A stretch of 64,000 nucleotides of DNA from Bradyrhizobium_A sp052115025 (GTDB taxonomy: Bacteria > Pseudomonadota > Alphaproteobacteria > Rhizobiales > Xanthobacteraceae), in contig NZ_JBFRFW010000003.1 in assembly GCF_052115025.1 (NCBI RefSeq), forward strand, positions 124,001-188,000, written 5' to 3'. The notes beneath the pieces are model-generated. The model saw nothing but the letters and a program-made list of their open reading frames with translations, was not told where the DNA came from and made no database searches. The translations under genes were made by a program, and so were the position numbers. Shown here one piece after another: positions 42,495 to 50,815 of this stretch. How positions within the stretch are numbered: position 1 is the first letter of the stretch; each line of letters starts with the position of its first letter.

Positions 42495-42862
42495 GGGACA
42501 AACCTGCTCGTTGAAAGGCCGCCCTAGGAGGCCGAAAAACAAGGATAAATTCGGGAACGTCCCGCCGGCAGTCGAGCTGCGCGAGACCGGCGGTTTCTAA
42601 GCCATGCGACAGTGGAATGTCAATGCGACCGCACGTGTTTTGTCGCTCTTTCCCCTAGCTGCCGCGGCGCCCGGAACTCGCCTTCCGAAACCTTAGTATA
42701 TGATTTTGCTGACATAAACGAGATTCTCGCGCGATATTGCGCCGGCTGGCACCGGGAATGCCTCGCGCCAGCGCTGGAAACATCTCTTCCGCGGCTCCAA
42801 AATTCGTTATAGAATATAATCAATTTCAGGCTGGCCTTATCCTCCTGCTGCCGGGTGCTTGC
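42495..42862. other. Divergent spacer between rpmJ and the amidohydrolase gene
   Basis: No gene is supported in these 368 bases. It should hold the rpmJ promoter (left) and the amidohydrolase promoter (right). It contains the sigma-54-like element at 42747-42761 and an AT-rich palindrome TTATA-GAA-TATAA at 42807-42819, about 44 bases before the amidohydrolase ATG. Confidence 0.4.
42747..42761 (+). promoter_or_regulatory. Candidate sigma-54 (-24/-12) promoter of the amidohydrolase gene
   Basis: TGGCACCGGGAATGC keeps the GG and GC dinucleotides exactly 10 bases apart, as RpoN promoters require, and the TGGCAC half is exact; the -12 half reads ATGC instead of TTGC. It would start transcription about 90 bases before the ATG at 42863. 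One such match can occur by chance. Confidence 0.4.
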
Positions 42863-43732
42863 ATGCTCAATCTCGACGACGTCATCGCCATCGACATCCA
42901 CACCCATGCGGAGGAGCCCTGCGGCACCCACGGCGACGACGGCTATGACGATTTCCAGGCCGCCATGGCCGACTACTTCAAGTCGCCCCACAAGCACCCG
43001 CCGACGGTGCCGGAGACCGCCGCCTACTACCGCGCCAAGAAAATCGCCGCGGTGATCTTCCCGGTCGACGCCGAACGCGAGACCGGCTTCCGCCGCTACA
43101 ACAACTACGAGATGGCGGAGCTGGCGGCGCAGAATTCCGACGTCCTGATCCCGTTCGCCAGCATCGACCCGGCCAAGGGCAAGCTCGGCGCCCGCGAGGC
43201 GCGCAAGCTGATCGCCGACTACGGCATCAAGGGCTTCAAGTTCCACCCGACCATGCAGGGCTTCTATCCCAACGACCGCATGGCCTATCCGCTCTATGAG
43301 GCGATTGCCGAGGCCGGCTCCATCGCCCTGTTCCATACCGGGCAGACCGGCGTCGGCTCGGGCATGCCCGGCGGCAACGGCATGCGGCTGAAATACTCCA
43401 ACCCGATGTACATCGACGATGTCGCGGTCGACTTCCCCGACATGAAGATCATCCTCGCCCACCCCTCCTTCCCCTGGCAGGAGGAGGCACTGTCGGTCGC
43501 GACCCACAAGCCCAACGTCTACATCGACCTCTCCGGCTGGTCGCCGAAATACTTCCCGCCGATCCTGGTGCGCTACGTCAACACCATCCTGCAGGACAAG
43601 ATGCTGTTCGGCTCCGACTGGCCGGTGATCACACCGGACCGCTGGATGGCGGATTTCGCCAAGCTCGACATCCGCGATGAGGTGCGGCCGAAGGTGCTCA
43701 AGGGCAACGCGCGCAAGCTGCTGAACCTCTGA
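42863..43732 (+). CDS. Amidohydrolase-family metal-dependent hydrolase
   Basis: The 289-residue protein is a TIM-barrel amidohydrolase of the amidohydrolase-2 type: the N-terminal metal motif DIHTH, a central GIKGFKFHPTMQGFYPND strand, His in LFHTG and ILAHPSFPWQEEAL, and the late Asp in FGSDWPVITPDRW. The fold is shared by decarboxylases and ring-cleavage hydrolases acting on aromatic or ketoacyl intermediates, so an aromatic-degradation step is plausible. The ATG at 42863 begins just before the DIHTH strand; earlier in-frame codons lack family similarity. Confidence 0.82.
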   Translation: MLNLDDVIAIDIHTHAEEPCGTHGDDGYDDFQAAMADYFKSPHKHPPTVPETAAYYRAKKIAAVIFPVDAERETGFRRYNNYEMAELAAQNSDVLIPFASIDPAKGKLGAREARKLIADYGIKGFKFHPTMQGFYPNDRMAYPLYEAIAEAGSIALFHTGQTGVGSGMPGGNGMRLKYSNPMYIDDVAVDFPDMKIILAHPSFPWQEEALSVATHKPNVYIDLSGWSPKYFPPILVRYVNTILQDKMLFGSDWPVITPDRWMADFAKLDIRDEVRPKVLKGNARKLLNL

Positions 43733-43892
43733 CCGCTCGCCTCGGCCGGTCGACGCCGGACGCCGGACGCCTCCTGCGCCGGGCGGCCCTGACCTGCGCC
43801 GGCATTGCTTGTCGGCACGGACGGCTTTGGGCATGGTGCGCCCCCGTCGGTGTGGCCAGCGCCGCATCCGCATACCGTTCCAGGATGAGTTC

Positions 43893-44375
43893 ATGAGTCT
43901 CGAATCGGTCCGCGCGTTCTTCGCCGCGCACGCCCCCGACATCACCGTGCTGGAAGCGCAGCAGAGCTCCGCCACCGTCGCGCTCGCCGCCGAGGCGTTC
44001 GGCGTGACGCCCGAGCGCATCGCCAAGACGCTGTCGCTGCGTGTCGGCGACCAGGTGCTGCTGGTGGTGACCTGCGGCACCGCGCGGCTCGACAACAAGA
44101 AGGCGCGCGCGGTGTTCGGCGGCAAGGTGAGAATGCTGGGCGCCGAGGAGGTGGTGGCCGCCACCGGCCATCCGGTTGGCGGGGTCTGCCCGTTCGGCCT
44201 GCCGACACCGCTGCCGGTGTATTGCGACGTGTCGCTGCGGGCGTTCGACGAGGTCGTCCCGGCGGCGGGATCGACCAACAGCGCGGTGCGCATCACACCG
44301 GAACGGATGGCGCGCCTGACGGCGGCCGAATGGGTCGACGTCTGCGAGCCCGCTCCAGTGCCGGCCCAGGCTTGA
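43893..44375 (+). CDS. YbaK/EbsC-family aminoacyl-tRNA deacylase
   Basis: The 160-residue protein matches the YbaK/ProX editing domain: SLESVRAFFAAHAPDITVLE, IAKTLSLRVGDQVLLVVTCGTARLDNKKAR with the conserved substrate-binding Lys, and GVCPFGLPTPLPVYCDVSLRAFDEVVPAAGSTNSAVRI with the GxxxPFG loop. Such proteins hydrolyse misacylated tRNA (Cys- or Ala-tRNAPro). The ATG at 43893 fits the family length. Confidence 0.88.
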   Translation: MSLESVRAFFAAHAPDITVLEAQQSSATVALAAEAFGVTPERIAKTLSLRVGDQVLLVVTCGTARLDNKKARAVFGGKVRMLGAEEVVAATGHPVGGVCPFGLPTPLPVYCDVSLRAFDEVVPAAGSTNSAVRITPERMARLTAAEWVDVCEPAPVPAQA

Positions 44376-44515
44376 TGCCCATTGAGGCCGTGTATTCAAG
44401 CATTGCGCTCTCGGAAAAAGGTCTGATCGCACAGGCCTGCGACTTTGCTGTACAAGGGGCCGCCGGCCGAACCAGGGTCGGCAGCCCCAAACCACCAAGA
44501 AGCCGGGAGGCACTT

Positions 44516-45706
44516 ATGAAACTGAAATTCTTGTCCGCCGTCGCCGCTTGCAGCCTGTTGCTGGGCGGTGCCGCGTCGGCACAGGGCGTCAAGATCGGCA
44601 TCCTCAACGATCAATCGGGCGTCTATGCCGACTACGGCGGCAAATGGTCGGTGGAAGCGGCGAAGATGGCGATCGAGGACTTCGGCGGCGAGGTGCTCGG
44701 CCAGAAGATCGATCTGGTCACCGCCGACCACCAGAACAAGCCCGACCTCGCGGTCAGCATCGCCCGCAAGTGGTTCGATGTCGACAAGGTCGACATGATC
44801 ACCGAACTGACGACATCGTCGGTGGCGCTGGCGATCCAGGACCTCGCCAAGCAGGAGAAGAAGATCGACATCGTGGTCGGCGCCGCCACCTCGCGCATCA
44901 CCGGCGACGCCTGCACGCCCTACGGCTTCCACTGGTCGTTCGACACCCACGCGCTCGGCGTCGGCACCGGCGGCGCGCTGACCGAGCAGGGCGGCGACAC
45001 CTGGTTCTTCCTGACCGCGGACTACGCCTTCGGCTACTCGCTGGAGCAGGACACCGGCGACATCGTCAAGTCCAAGGGCGGCAAGGTGCTCGGCGCGGTG
45101 CGCCATCCGCTGAACTCGTCGGACTTCTCCTCGTTCCTGCTGCAGGCACAGAGCTCGAAGGCCAAGGTCATCGGGCTCGCCAATGCCGGCCTCGACACCT
45201 CCAACTCGATCAAGCAGGCGGCCGAGTTCGGCATTGTCGCCGGCGGCCAGAAGCTCGCCGGCCTCTTGATGACGCTCGCTGAAGTGCACGGCCTCGGCCT
45301 GCAGGCGGCGCAGGGCCTCGTGCTGACCGAAGCGTTCTACTGGGACCGCGACGACAAGTCGCGCGCCTTCAGCGAGCGCTTCTTCAAGCGCACCGGCCGC
45401 ATGCCGAGCATGATCCAGGCCGGCACCTACTCGGCGACGCTGCAGTACCTCAAGGCGGTCAAGGCCGCCGGCACCAAGGACAGCGATACGGTGGCCAAGA
45501 AGCTGAAGGAATTGCCTGTTGACGACGCCTTCGCCCAGGGCAAGGTGCAGGACAACGGCCGCATGGTGCACGACCTCTACCTGTTCGAGGTCAAGAAGCC
45601 GTCGGAATCCAAGAAGCCGTGGGATTACTACAAGCAGCTCGCCACCATCCCCGGCGACAAGGCGTTCCCCTCGGCCAAGGAGAGCGGCTGCCCGCTGACG
45701 AAGTAA
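44516..45706 (+). CDS. Branched-chain-type ABC transporter substrate-binding protein (orphan)
   Basis: The 396-residue periplasmic protein has a signal peptide ending GAASAQ and a type I periplasmic-binding fold: VKIGILNDQSGVYADYGGKWSVEAAKMAIEDFGG, IVVGAATSRITGDACTPYGFHWSFDTHA, and VLTEAFYWDRDDKSRAFSERFFKRTGRMPSMIQAG. It belongs to the LivK/aromatic-acid-binding superfamily. GGGAGG lies before the ATG at 44516. No permease or ATPase gene is adjacent and a strong terminator follows, so it acts with transporter parts encoded elsewhere. The ligand is unknown. Confidence 0.88.
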   Translation: MKLKFLSAVAACSLLLGGAASAQGVKIGILNDQSGVYADYGGKWSVEAAKMAIEDFGGEVLGQKIDLVTADHQNKPDLAVSIARKWFDVDKVDMITELTTSSVALAIQDLAKQEKKIDIVVGAATSRITGDACTPYGFHWSFDTHALGVGTGGALTEQGGDTWFFLTADYAFGYSLEQDTGDIVKSKGGKVLGAVRHPLNSSDFSSFLLQAQSSKAKVIGLANAGLDTSNSIKQAAEFGIVAGGQKLAGLLMTLAEVHGLGLQAAQGLVLTEAFYWDRDDKSRAFSERFFKRTGRMPSMIQAGTYSATLQYLKAVKAAGTKDSDTVAKKLKELPVDDAFAQGKVQDNGRMVHDLYLFEVKKPSESKKPWDYYKQLATIPGDKAFPSAKESGCPLTK

Positions 45707-45732
45707 GCCGCTCGTTCAGCGATCGTGACATC

Positions 45733-45762
45733 AAAGCGGAGGCGAAAGCCTCCGCTTTTTTT
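45733..45762 (+). terminator. Strong Rho-independent terminator
   Basis: AAAGCGGAGGC (45733-45743) and GCCTCCGCTTT (45748-45758) form a perfect stem around GAAA, followed by a run of T. It lies 27 bases after the substrate-binding protein stop. Confidence 0.92.
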
Positions 45763-45804
45763 ATGCTGAATCGCGGTGTCGAAGGCGCATACACGCCGGC
45801 CAGG

Positions 45805-45920
45805 CTCATCCTCATGGTGAGGAGGCGCGCTTGCGCGCCGTCTCGAACCATGAGGCCCAGGTGCAGCGGCCACGTCCCTTCGAGACGCGGCCTGACGGCC
45901 GCTCCTCAGGACGAGGGGAA
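45805..45920. repeat. Interspersed palindromic repeat (rhizobial type)
   Basis: This noncoding stretch has nested palindromes: CCTCATGG (45810-45817) with CCATGAGG (45848-45855), an inner GGCGCGC-TT-GCGCGCC (45824-45839), and a second hairpin GCGGCC-TGAC-GGCCGC to the right. The phrases TCCTCATGGTGAGGAG, TCTCGAACCATGAGG, CCTTCGAGACGC and CTCCTCAGGACGAGG are, from my memory of such genomes, typical of an abundant repeat in Bradyrhizobium/Rhodopseudomonas. Only one copy is in the window. Confidence 0.65.
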
Positions 45921-45953
45921 GCGCATCTCATGCCGCGACGTCGCGTGCCCGCC

Positions 45954-47633
45954 CTACCCCGCCAGCACGCTGTCGATCAGCGCCGCCTCGGCATCGTCAG
46001 CCGCCAGCGGATCGCGCGGCAGCAGGCGGTGGGTGAGGACGAGGCGCGCCAGCGCGAGGCGATGGGGCGCCTTGAGCGTCGCCGCTTCATGGGCAAGACC
46101 GATCGCCGTGGTGATGTGGTAGAGCGCGGATGCCGCCTGACGCGCCTGCGGCTCGGCCTTGCGCGCGGCGACGTCAGCTGCGAAGGCGCAGACCCGATCG
46201 AGCTGGCCGGCGAACAGTGCCTGTGTCGGCGCATCGAGCACCGCTGCTTTCAGCAGTGCATCAAGATGCGCCTGTAGCGCCGGCAGCGCATCATCGCGGG
46301 CGATGGCGCGCGGCACGTCGAGCGCGACGATGTTGGAGGTGCCTTCCCAGATCGAGCCGAGATGGGAGTCGCGCAGCAGCCGCGCGTCCGGCCACTCCTC
46401 GATGTAGCCGCAGCCGCCGCGCACCTCCATGGCATCGCCGGTGACCTTGCGGGCGTCGCGGCAGGCGCGGAACTTGATCAGCGGCGTCATGATGCGCGCG
46501 AGCTTGGCGCCCTCCGCCTCGCCGCGGTTGGCGCGATCGAGCGCGTCCGCGGTCAGGAACATCATGGTGCGCGCCTGCTCGCTCCACACCAGCATCTTGG
46601 CGAGCTGGCGGCGCATCAGCGGCAGCTCGATCAGCCGCCTGCCGAATGCCTGGCGGCGGCGGGCGATGAACAGCGCCTCCGTGGTCGCGCGCCGCATCAG
46701 GCCGGCGGCGCGCACGCCATTGGACAGCCGCGAGTTGTTGACCATGTCGGCCATCTGGTGGAAGCCGCGGCCGCGCTCGCCGACGAGGTAGGCTTCCGCG
46801 CCCTCGAGGCGGATCTCGCCGCTCGCCATCGAGCGGGTGCCGAGCTTGTCCTTGAGGCGCAGGATCCGATAAGCGTTCGGCGTGCCGTCGCCCCTGATCT
46901 TGGGCAGCAGGAACAGCGAGATGCCTTTCAGGCCCGGCGCATCCTCGCTGCGCGCCAGCACCATCGCCAGATCGGCATCGGCATTGGAGCAGAACCATTT
47001 ATCGCCGGTGAGCTGCCAGGTGCCGTCGGCCTGCAGCACGGCGCGCGTCGCGGTGGCGGCGACGTCGGAGCCCGCCCCCTGCTCTGTCATGAACATCGCG
47101 CCCTGGGTCAGCTCGTCGAAGTCGAGCGTGGTCAGCCGCTCGATGAAGCGACCGACGAGGTTGGGATCGCCGTAGCGCTTCAGCGTCCGCGTCAGCGAGT
47201 CGGTCATGCTGACGGGACACATCAGGCCGAACTCGGCCTGCACGAACAGATAGGTCAGCGCGTACTTGGCGGCCGGCGGCATCGGCTCCGACCAGCCCAG
47301 CGCGCCACGATGCGACACCGCGGCAAGCCCGAGCTCGGAGAACGCCAGCTTCTCCATCTCCACATACGCCGGATGCTTTTCCACCACGTTGCAGTCCTCA
47401 CCGGTGCGGCGGCGGACGCTGAGTGTCGGCGGATTGCGGTCGGCGACGCCGGCGAGCTCATCGAGCCGGCCGCCGGCAAGGCCGCCGAGGTGGTCGAAGG
47501 TTGGTGCCAGATGCTTGAACAGCGTGGCCGGCAGATAATGGGCGAACAGCGCCGCGGCATCACGGTCGGCGCGGTAGAGGTTGAGACCGCGCGAGTCAGG
47601 GATCGGGCCAGCGAGATCGAGATCGGCCTTCAT
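45954..47633 (-). CDS. Acyl-CoA dehydrogenase (AidB-like)
   Basis: The 559-residue protein is longer than classic acyl-CoA dehydrogenases (about 380) and matches the AidB/long-N-terminus group: CPVSMTDSLTRTLKRYGDPN, MFMTEQGAGSDVAATATRA, LTGDKWFCSNADADLAMVLAR and RGGCGYIEEWPDARLLRDSHLGSIWEGTSNIVALDV are the FAD-binding and group motifs. It should dehydrogenate an acyl-CoA using FAD; AidB itself is linked to alkylation damage. The ATG at 47633 has GGAGG seven bases upstream; an ATG at 47666 would add 11 residues. It is divergent from the LysR gene. Confidence 0.87.
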   Translation of the reverse strand: MKADLDLAGPIPDSRGLNLYRADRDAAALFAHYLPATLFKHLAPTFDHLGGLAGGRLDELAGVADRNPPTLSVRRRTGEDCNVVEKHPAYVEMEKLAFSELGLAAVSHRGALGWSEPMPPAAKYALTYLFVQAEFGLMCPVSMTDSLTRTLKRYGDPNLVGRFIERLTTLDFDELTQGAMFMTEQGAGSDVAATATRAVLQADGTWQLTGDKWFCSNADADLAMVLARSEDAPGLKGISLFLLPKIRGDGTPNAYRILRLKDKLGTRSMASGEIRLEGAEAYLVGERGRGFHQMADMVNNSRLSNGVRAAGLMRRATTEALFIARRRQAFGRRLIELPLMRRQLAKMLVWSEQARTMMFLTADALDRANRGEAEGAKLARIMTPLIKFRACRDARKVTGDAMEVRGGCGYIEEWPDARLLRDSHLGSIWEGTSNIVALDVPRAIARDDALPALQAHLDALLKAAVLDAPTQALFAGQLDRVCAFAADVAARKAEPQARQAASALYHITTAIGLAHEAATLKAPHRLALARLVLTHRLLPRDPLAADDAEAALIDSVLAG

Positions 47634-47679
47634 GGCGAAGCCTCCGGGCATGGACATAGGCGCCATGGTCGCGCCTTCG

Positions 47680-47733
47680 ATTGATAGCGTCCAATATTAA
47701 TTTCCGTGTTATCAATACAGCTGGAATATCAAT
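47680..47733. promoter_or_regulatory. Three ATTGATA/TATCAAT heptamers, candidate LysR operator
   Basis: ATTGATA (47680-47686) is inverted relative to TATCAAT (47710-47716) and TATCAAT (47727-47733). Spacing is 30 and 17 bases centre to centre. They occupy the 116-base divergent spacer between the acyl-CoA dehydrogenase and LysR genes, the usual position for a LysR-type activator/repressor site. Confidence 0.5.
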
Positions 47734-47749
47734 CGCCGGGAGCCGGACC

Positions 47750-48718
47750 ATGGACCTCCGCCAGCTGCGCTACTTCGCCGTGCTCGCCGAGGAAAAGCAT
47801 TTCGGCCGCGCGGCGCAGCGCCTGTCGCTGTCCCAGCCGCCGCTCAGCACCGCCATCCGCCAGCTCGAGGCCGAGATCGGCGCAAAACTGTTCGAGCGCA
47901 CCAGCCGCCATGTCAGCCTGACCGCGGCGGGCCTCGCGCTGCAGCGCGAGGCCCAGGTGCTGCTGCGCCGCGCCGAAGAGGCCCGCGCGCTGGTGAAGGC
48001 GGTGGCCGAAGGTCACGGCGGGCGGCTGCGGGTCGGCTTTGCCGGCTCGATGCTGTACCGCGGCCTGCCCGCCCTGCTCGACGACATGCGCCGCGCCGCA
48101 CCGGACATCGAGCTGACGCTGCAGGAGCTGAACTCCACCGAACAGGTCGACGCGCTGCGGCACGACGAGATCGACCTCGGCTTCATCCACGGCCGCGGCA
48201 CGCCGGACGGCCTCGCTGGCTTCCGCTATCATGCCGAGCCGTTCGTCGCCTGCGTGCCGAGCAGCCATGCCTGTGCGCGATCGCGCATGCTGCGCCTGAC
48301 GCGGCTGCAGCACGAGGACTTCGTGTTGTTCTCGCAGCGCGTGTCGCCGGATTATTTCCAGTCAGTCATCGCCACCTGTCTCGCCGCCGGCTTCATGCCC
48401 CGCGTGCGCTACGAGGTACGGCACTGGCTGAGCGTGGTGTCGTTCGTCGCCAACGGGCTCGGTGTCGCGCTGGTGCCGCGGACACTCGCGACATCGCATC
48501 TCGCGGGCGCCGCGTTCGTGCCGATCGAACGCTCCAACATCATGTCGGAGACCTGGTGCGTGTGGAAAGCCGGCGAGCAGCGCCCGGCGCTCGACAAGCT
48601 CATCCATGTCGCACAGACGCAGTCGCGCGCAATCGACCGGGCGAGGCGGCGGCAGCGATCGGCAACGGTGGCTGCCAGCCGACGAAACGATGACAATTCC
48701 GTGATTGACTCGTTTTGA
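47750..48718 (+). CDS. LysR-family transcriptional regulator
   Basis: The 322-residue protein has a winged-HTH (MDLRQLRYFAVLAEEKHFGRAAQRLSLSQPPLSTAIRQLEAEIGAKLFERT) and a LysR effector domain (GRLRVGFAGSMLYRGLPALLDDM). The ATG at 47750 begins at the typical MDLRQL; the longer frame upstream covers the operator region. It is divergent from the acyl-CoA dehydrogenase gene, so it probably controls that gene. The C-terminal 30 residues are basic and less conserved. Confidence 0.9.
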   Translation: MDLRQLRYFAVLAEEKHFGRAAQRLSLSQPPLSTAIRQLEAEIGAKLFERTSRHVSLTAAGLALQREAQVLLRRAEEARALVKAVAEGHGGRLRVGFAGSMLYRGLPALLDDMRRAAPDIELTLQELNSTEQVDALRHDEIDLGFIHGRGTPDGLAGFRYHAEPFVACVPSSHACARSRMLRLTRLQHEDFVLFSQRVSPDYFQSVIATCLAAGFMPRVRYEVRHWLSVVSFVANGLGVALVPRTLATSHLAGAAFVPIERSNIMSETWCVWKAGEQRPALDKLIHVAQTQSRAIDRARRRQRSATVAASRRNDDNSVIDSF

Positions 48719-48862
48719 TGCAGTCCATGCCGCCCGCCCGGGCGTTTGATGTCATGGAACCGAAGGGCAACGACCGGTCTTGCCGGGTCGACCGGCGGTG
48801 GCATCCCGCGCAGCGCCATTGGCACGATTGATGCTTCGCTCTTCGACCAAGGAGGTGATGTG

Positions 48863-49186
48863 ATGCGCACAGTCATTTTCTTGGCCCTGACCCTCGGGCT
48901 TTTGACGCCAGGGAGCGCGACCGCCCATGACGCGGACGGCCGGCCGAACTGGATTGCGGAGGGGGCCTACAAGGGAAAGGACGGTGTCCACTGCTGCGGT
49001 CCGACCGACTGCGAGCTGCTGGATTCCCGTGACGTACAGGTGCGGCCCGACGGCATCTGGCTCGCCCGCTTCAAGGAGCTGGTGCCGTTCGACCAGGCAA
49101 CGCCGAGCGAAGACGGCAAGATCTGGCGCTGTCATTCGCTCAGCGGCGAGCGGCGCTGCTTCTTCATGGGTTACGGTACCATGTAG
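48863..49186 (+). CDS. Small exported cysteine-containing protein
   Basis: I do not recognise a named family. The 107-residue protein has a signal peptide (MRTVIFLALTLGLLTPGSATAHD) and a compact mature part with Cys in HCCGPTDC, WRCHS and RRCFF, which could form disulfides or bind metal. The His-Asp (HD) at the mature N-terminus resembles metal-binding exported proteins. AAGGAGG lies nine bases before the ATG at 48863, which supports the start against a longer frame. It ends 27 bases before the gamma-glutamyltransferase stop (convergent). Confidence 0.75.
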   Translation: MRTVIFLALTLGLLTPGSATAHDADGRPNWIAEGAYKGKDGVHCCGPTDCELLDSRDVQVRPDGIWLARFKELVPFDQATPSEDGKIWRCHSLSGERRCFFMGYGTM

Positions 49187-49212
49187 CGCAGCTGCGCAGG
49201 CCGCATGACGGC

Positions 49213-50790
49213 TCAGTAGCCGAGCGCCATGCCATCCTTGCGATGGTCGCTGGCGCCGAGCAGCACGCCGCGCGCGTGATCGATGTAGATCGCCTGGCAG
49301 CCGCCGAGCGGAGCATCGACCCATTGCAGCCTGTGGCCACGCTCCGCGAGATCGTCCCCCACGGCACGGGCGATGGTCGGCTCGAGCTGCAGCACACCGT
49401 CGATGGCGAACGAGCGCGGCGCGTCGGACGCCGACTGGATGTCCATCCCCAGATCGAACACATTGGACAGGAACTGGGCGTGGCCGGTGGCCTGATAGTG
49501 GCCGCCCATCACACCGAACGGCATCACCGCGCGGCCGTCCCTGACCACCATGCCGGGAATGATGGTGTGCATCGGCCGCTTGCGCGGCGCCAGCGCATTG
49601 GGATGCGCCGCGTCGAGACGAAAGCCCCAGCCGCGGTTGTGCAGCAGCACGCCGGACTGCGGCGCATAGATGGCGCTGCCGAAGGCGGCGAACAGCGAAT
49701 TGATGAACGACACCGCGTTGAGGTCGCGGTCGACCACGCTGATGTAGACGGTGTCGCGATGGACGACCTCGTCCCAGTCGACCGCGGCGGAAGCGCGGGC
49801 CGGCGAGATGGCGCGGCGCAGGCGGCCGATCGTGGCATCGCCAGTGAAATGCGCCGCGTCCAGCGGCCCGAATGCCGGATCGCAGAAATAGGCATCGCGG
49901 GCGCGGTAGGCCGCCTTGGTCGCCTCCGCCAGCAGATGCACCCGGTCGGCCTCACCGAGGGATGCCAGTTCGTCGCCATCGAGCATGCGCAGGATCATCA
50001 GCGCCGCCAGCCCCTGTCCGTTCGGCGGGCACTCGTAGACGTCATGGCCGCGATAGCGTGCGGTGATCGGCGCCACCGCCTCGCCGCGATGGGCGGCGAA
50101 GTCCGCGGCCGTGTGGCAGCCGCCGAGCTGCTGCAGCACAGCGGTGAGTTCACCCGCGACCTCGCCTTCGTAGAACGCCGCCCGGCCTTCGCGCGCGATG
50201 CGCCGCAACGTCCGGCCGAGCGCCGGCTGGCTGCGCCGCTCGCCAACCTCCGGTGTCCGTCCCGCGGGCAGGAATTGAGCTGCCGCGGCGGCATTGCCCT
50301 GAAGCTTGGCGCGGAAGCGCTGCCAGTCGAAGGCGACGCGCGGCGTGATGCGAAAGCCATTCTCGGCCGCGTCGATCGCCGGCTGCAGGATGCGCTCGAG
50401 CGGCAGCGCGCCATGGGCGGCATGGAGATGACACCAGGCATCGACCGCGCCGGGCACCGTGACCGCGTCGGCCGACGTCGGCGCGATCTGGGTCAGCCCG
50501 GCGTGCTGGAGCCGCGCGAGATCGGTGGCGGCGGGTGTCCGCCCCGACCCGTTATAGGCCACCGGCACGCCGCCGCTGCGGGCATAGAGCACGAAGCAGT
50601 CGCCGCCGATGCCGGTCATCGCCGGCTCGACCACGCATTGCACGGCGACCGCGGCGATCGCGGCATCCATGGCATTGCCGCCGGCCTGCAGGACGGCGAG
50701 CGCCGCCTGGGTCGCCTGCGGATGCGAGGTCGCGGCCATGCCGCGGTCGCCGACCGCCAGCGACCGGCCCGGAGTCATGAAATCACGCAT
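49213..50790 (-). CDS. Gamma-glutamyltransferase family protein
   Basis: The 525-residue protein has the GGT fold: ATSHPQATQAALAVLQAGGNAMDAAIAA, GIGGDCFVLY, YNGSGRTP, and the autoprocessing site with Thr in RDTVYISVVDRDLNAVSFINS, which aligns with the TTHxSVVD motif of E. coli GGT; the Thr nucleophile is kept but the following residues differ. MPFGVMGGHYQATGHAQFLSNV is also typical. No clear signal peptide is seen, so it may be cytoplasmic, as with related cephalosporin-acylase-like members. The ATG at 50790 has GGGAG upstream. Confidence 0.87.
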   Translation of the reverse strand: MRDFMTPGRSLAVGDRGMAATSHPQATQAALAVLQAGGNAMDAAIAAVAVQCVVEPAMTGIGGDCFVLYARSGGVPVAYNGSGRTPAATDLARLQHAGLTQIAPTSADAVTVPGAVDAWCHLHAAHGALPLERILQPAIDAAENGFRITPRVAFDWQRFRAKLQGNAAAAAQFLPAGRTPEVGERRSQPALGRTLRRIAREGRAAFYEGEVAGELTAVLQQLGGCHTAADFAAHRGEAVAPITARYRGHDVYECPPNGQGLAALMILRMLDGDELASLGEADRVHLLAEATKAAYRARDAYFCDPAFGPLDAAHFTGDATIGRLRRAISPARASAAVDWDEVVHRDTVYISVVDRDLNAVSFINSLFAAFGSAIYAPQSGVLLHNRGWGFRLDAAHPNALAPRKRPMHTIIPGMVVRDGRAVMPFGVMGGHYQATGHAQFLSNVFDLGMDIQSASDAPRSFAIDGVLQLEPTIARAVGDDLAERGHRLQWVDAPLGGCQAIYIDHARGVLLGASDHRKDGMALGY

Positions 50791-50815
50791 GGCGTCTCCC
50801 GTCTGCTGGCCGCGC

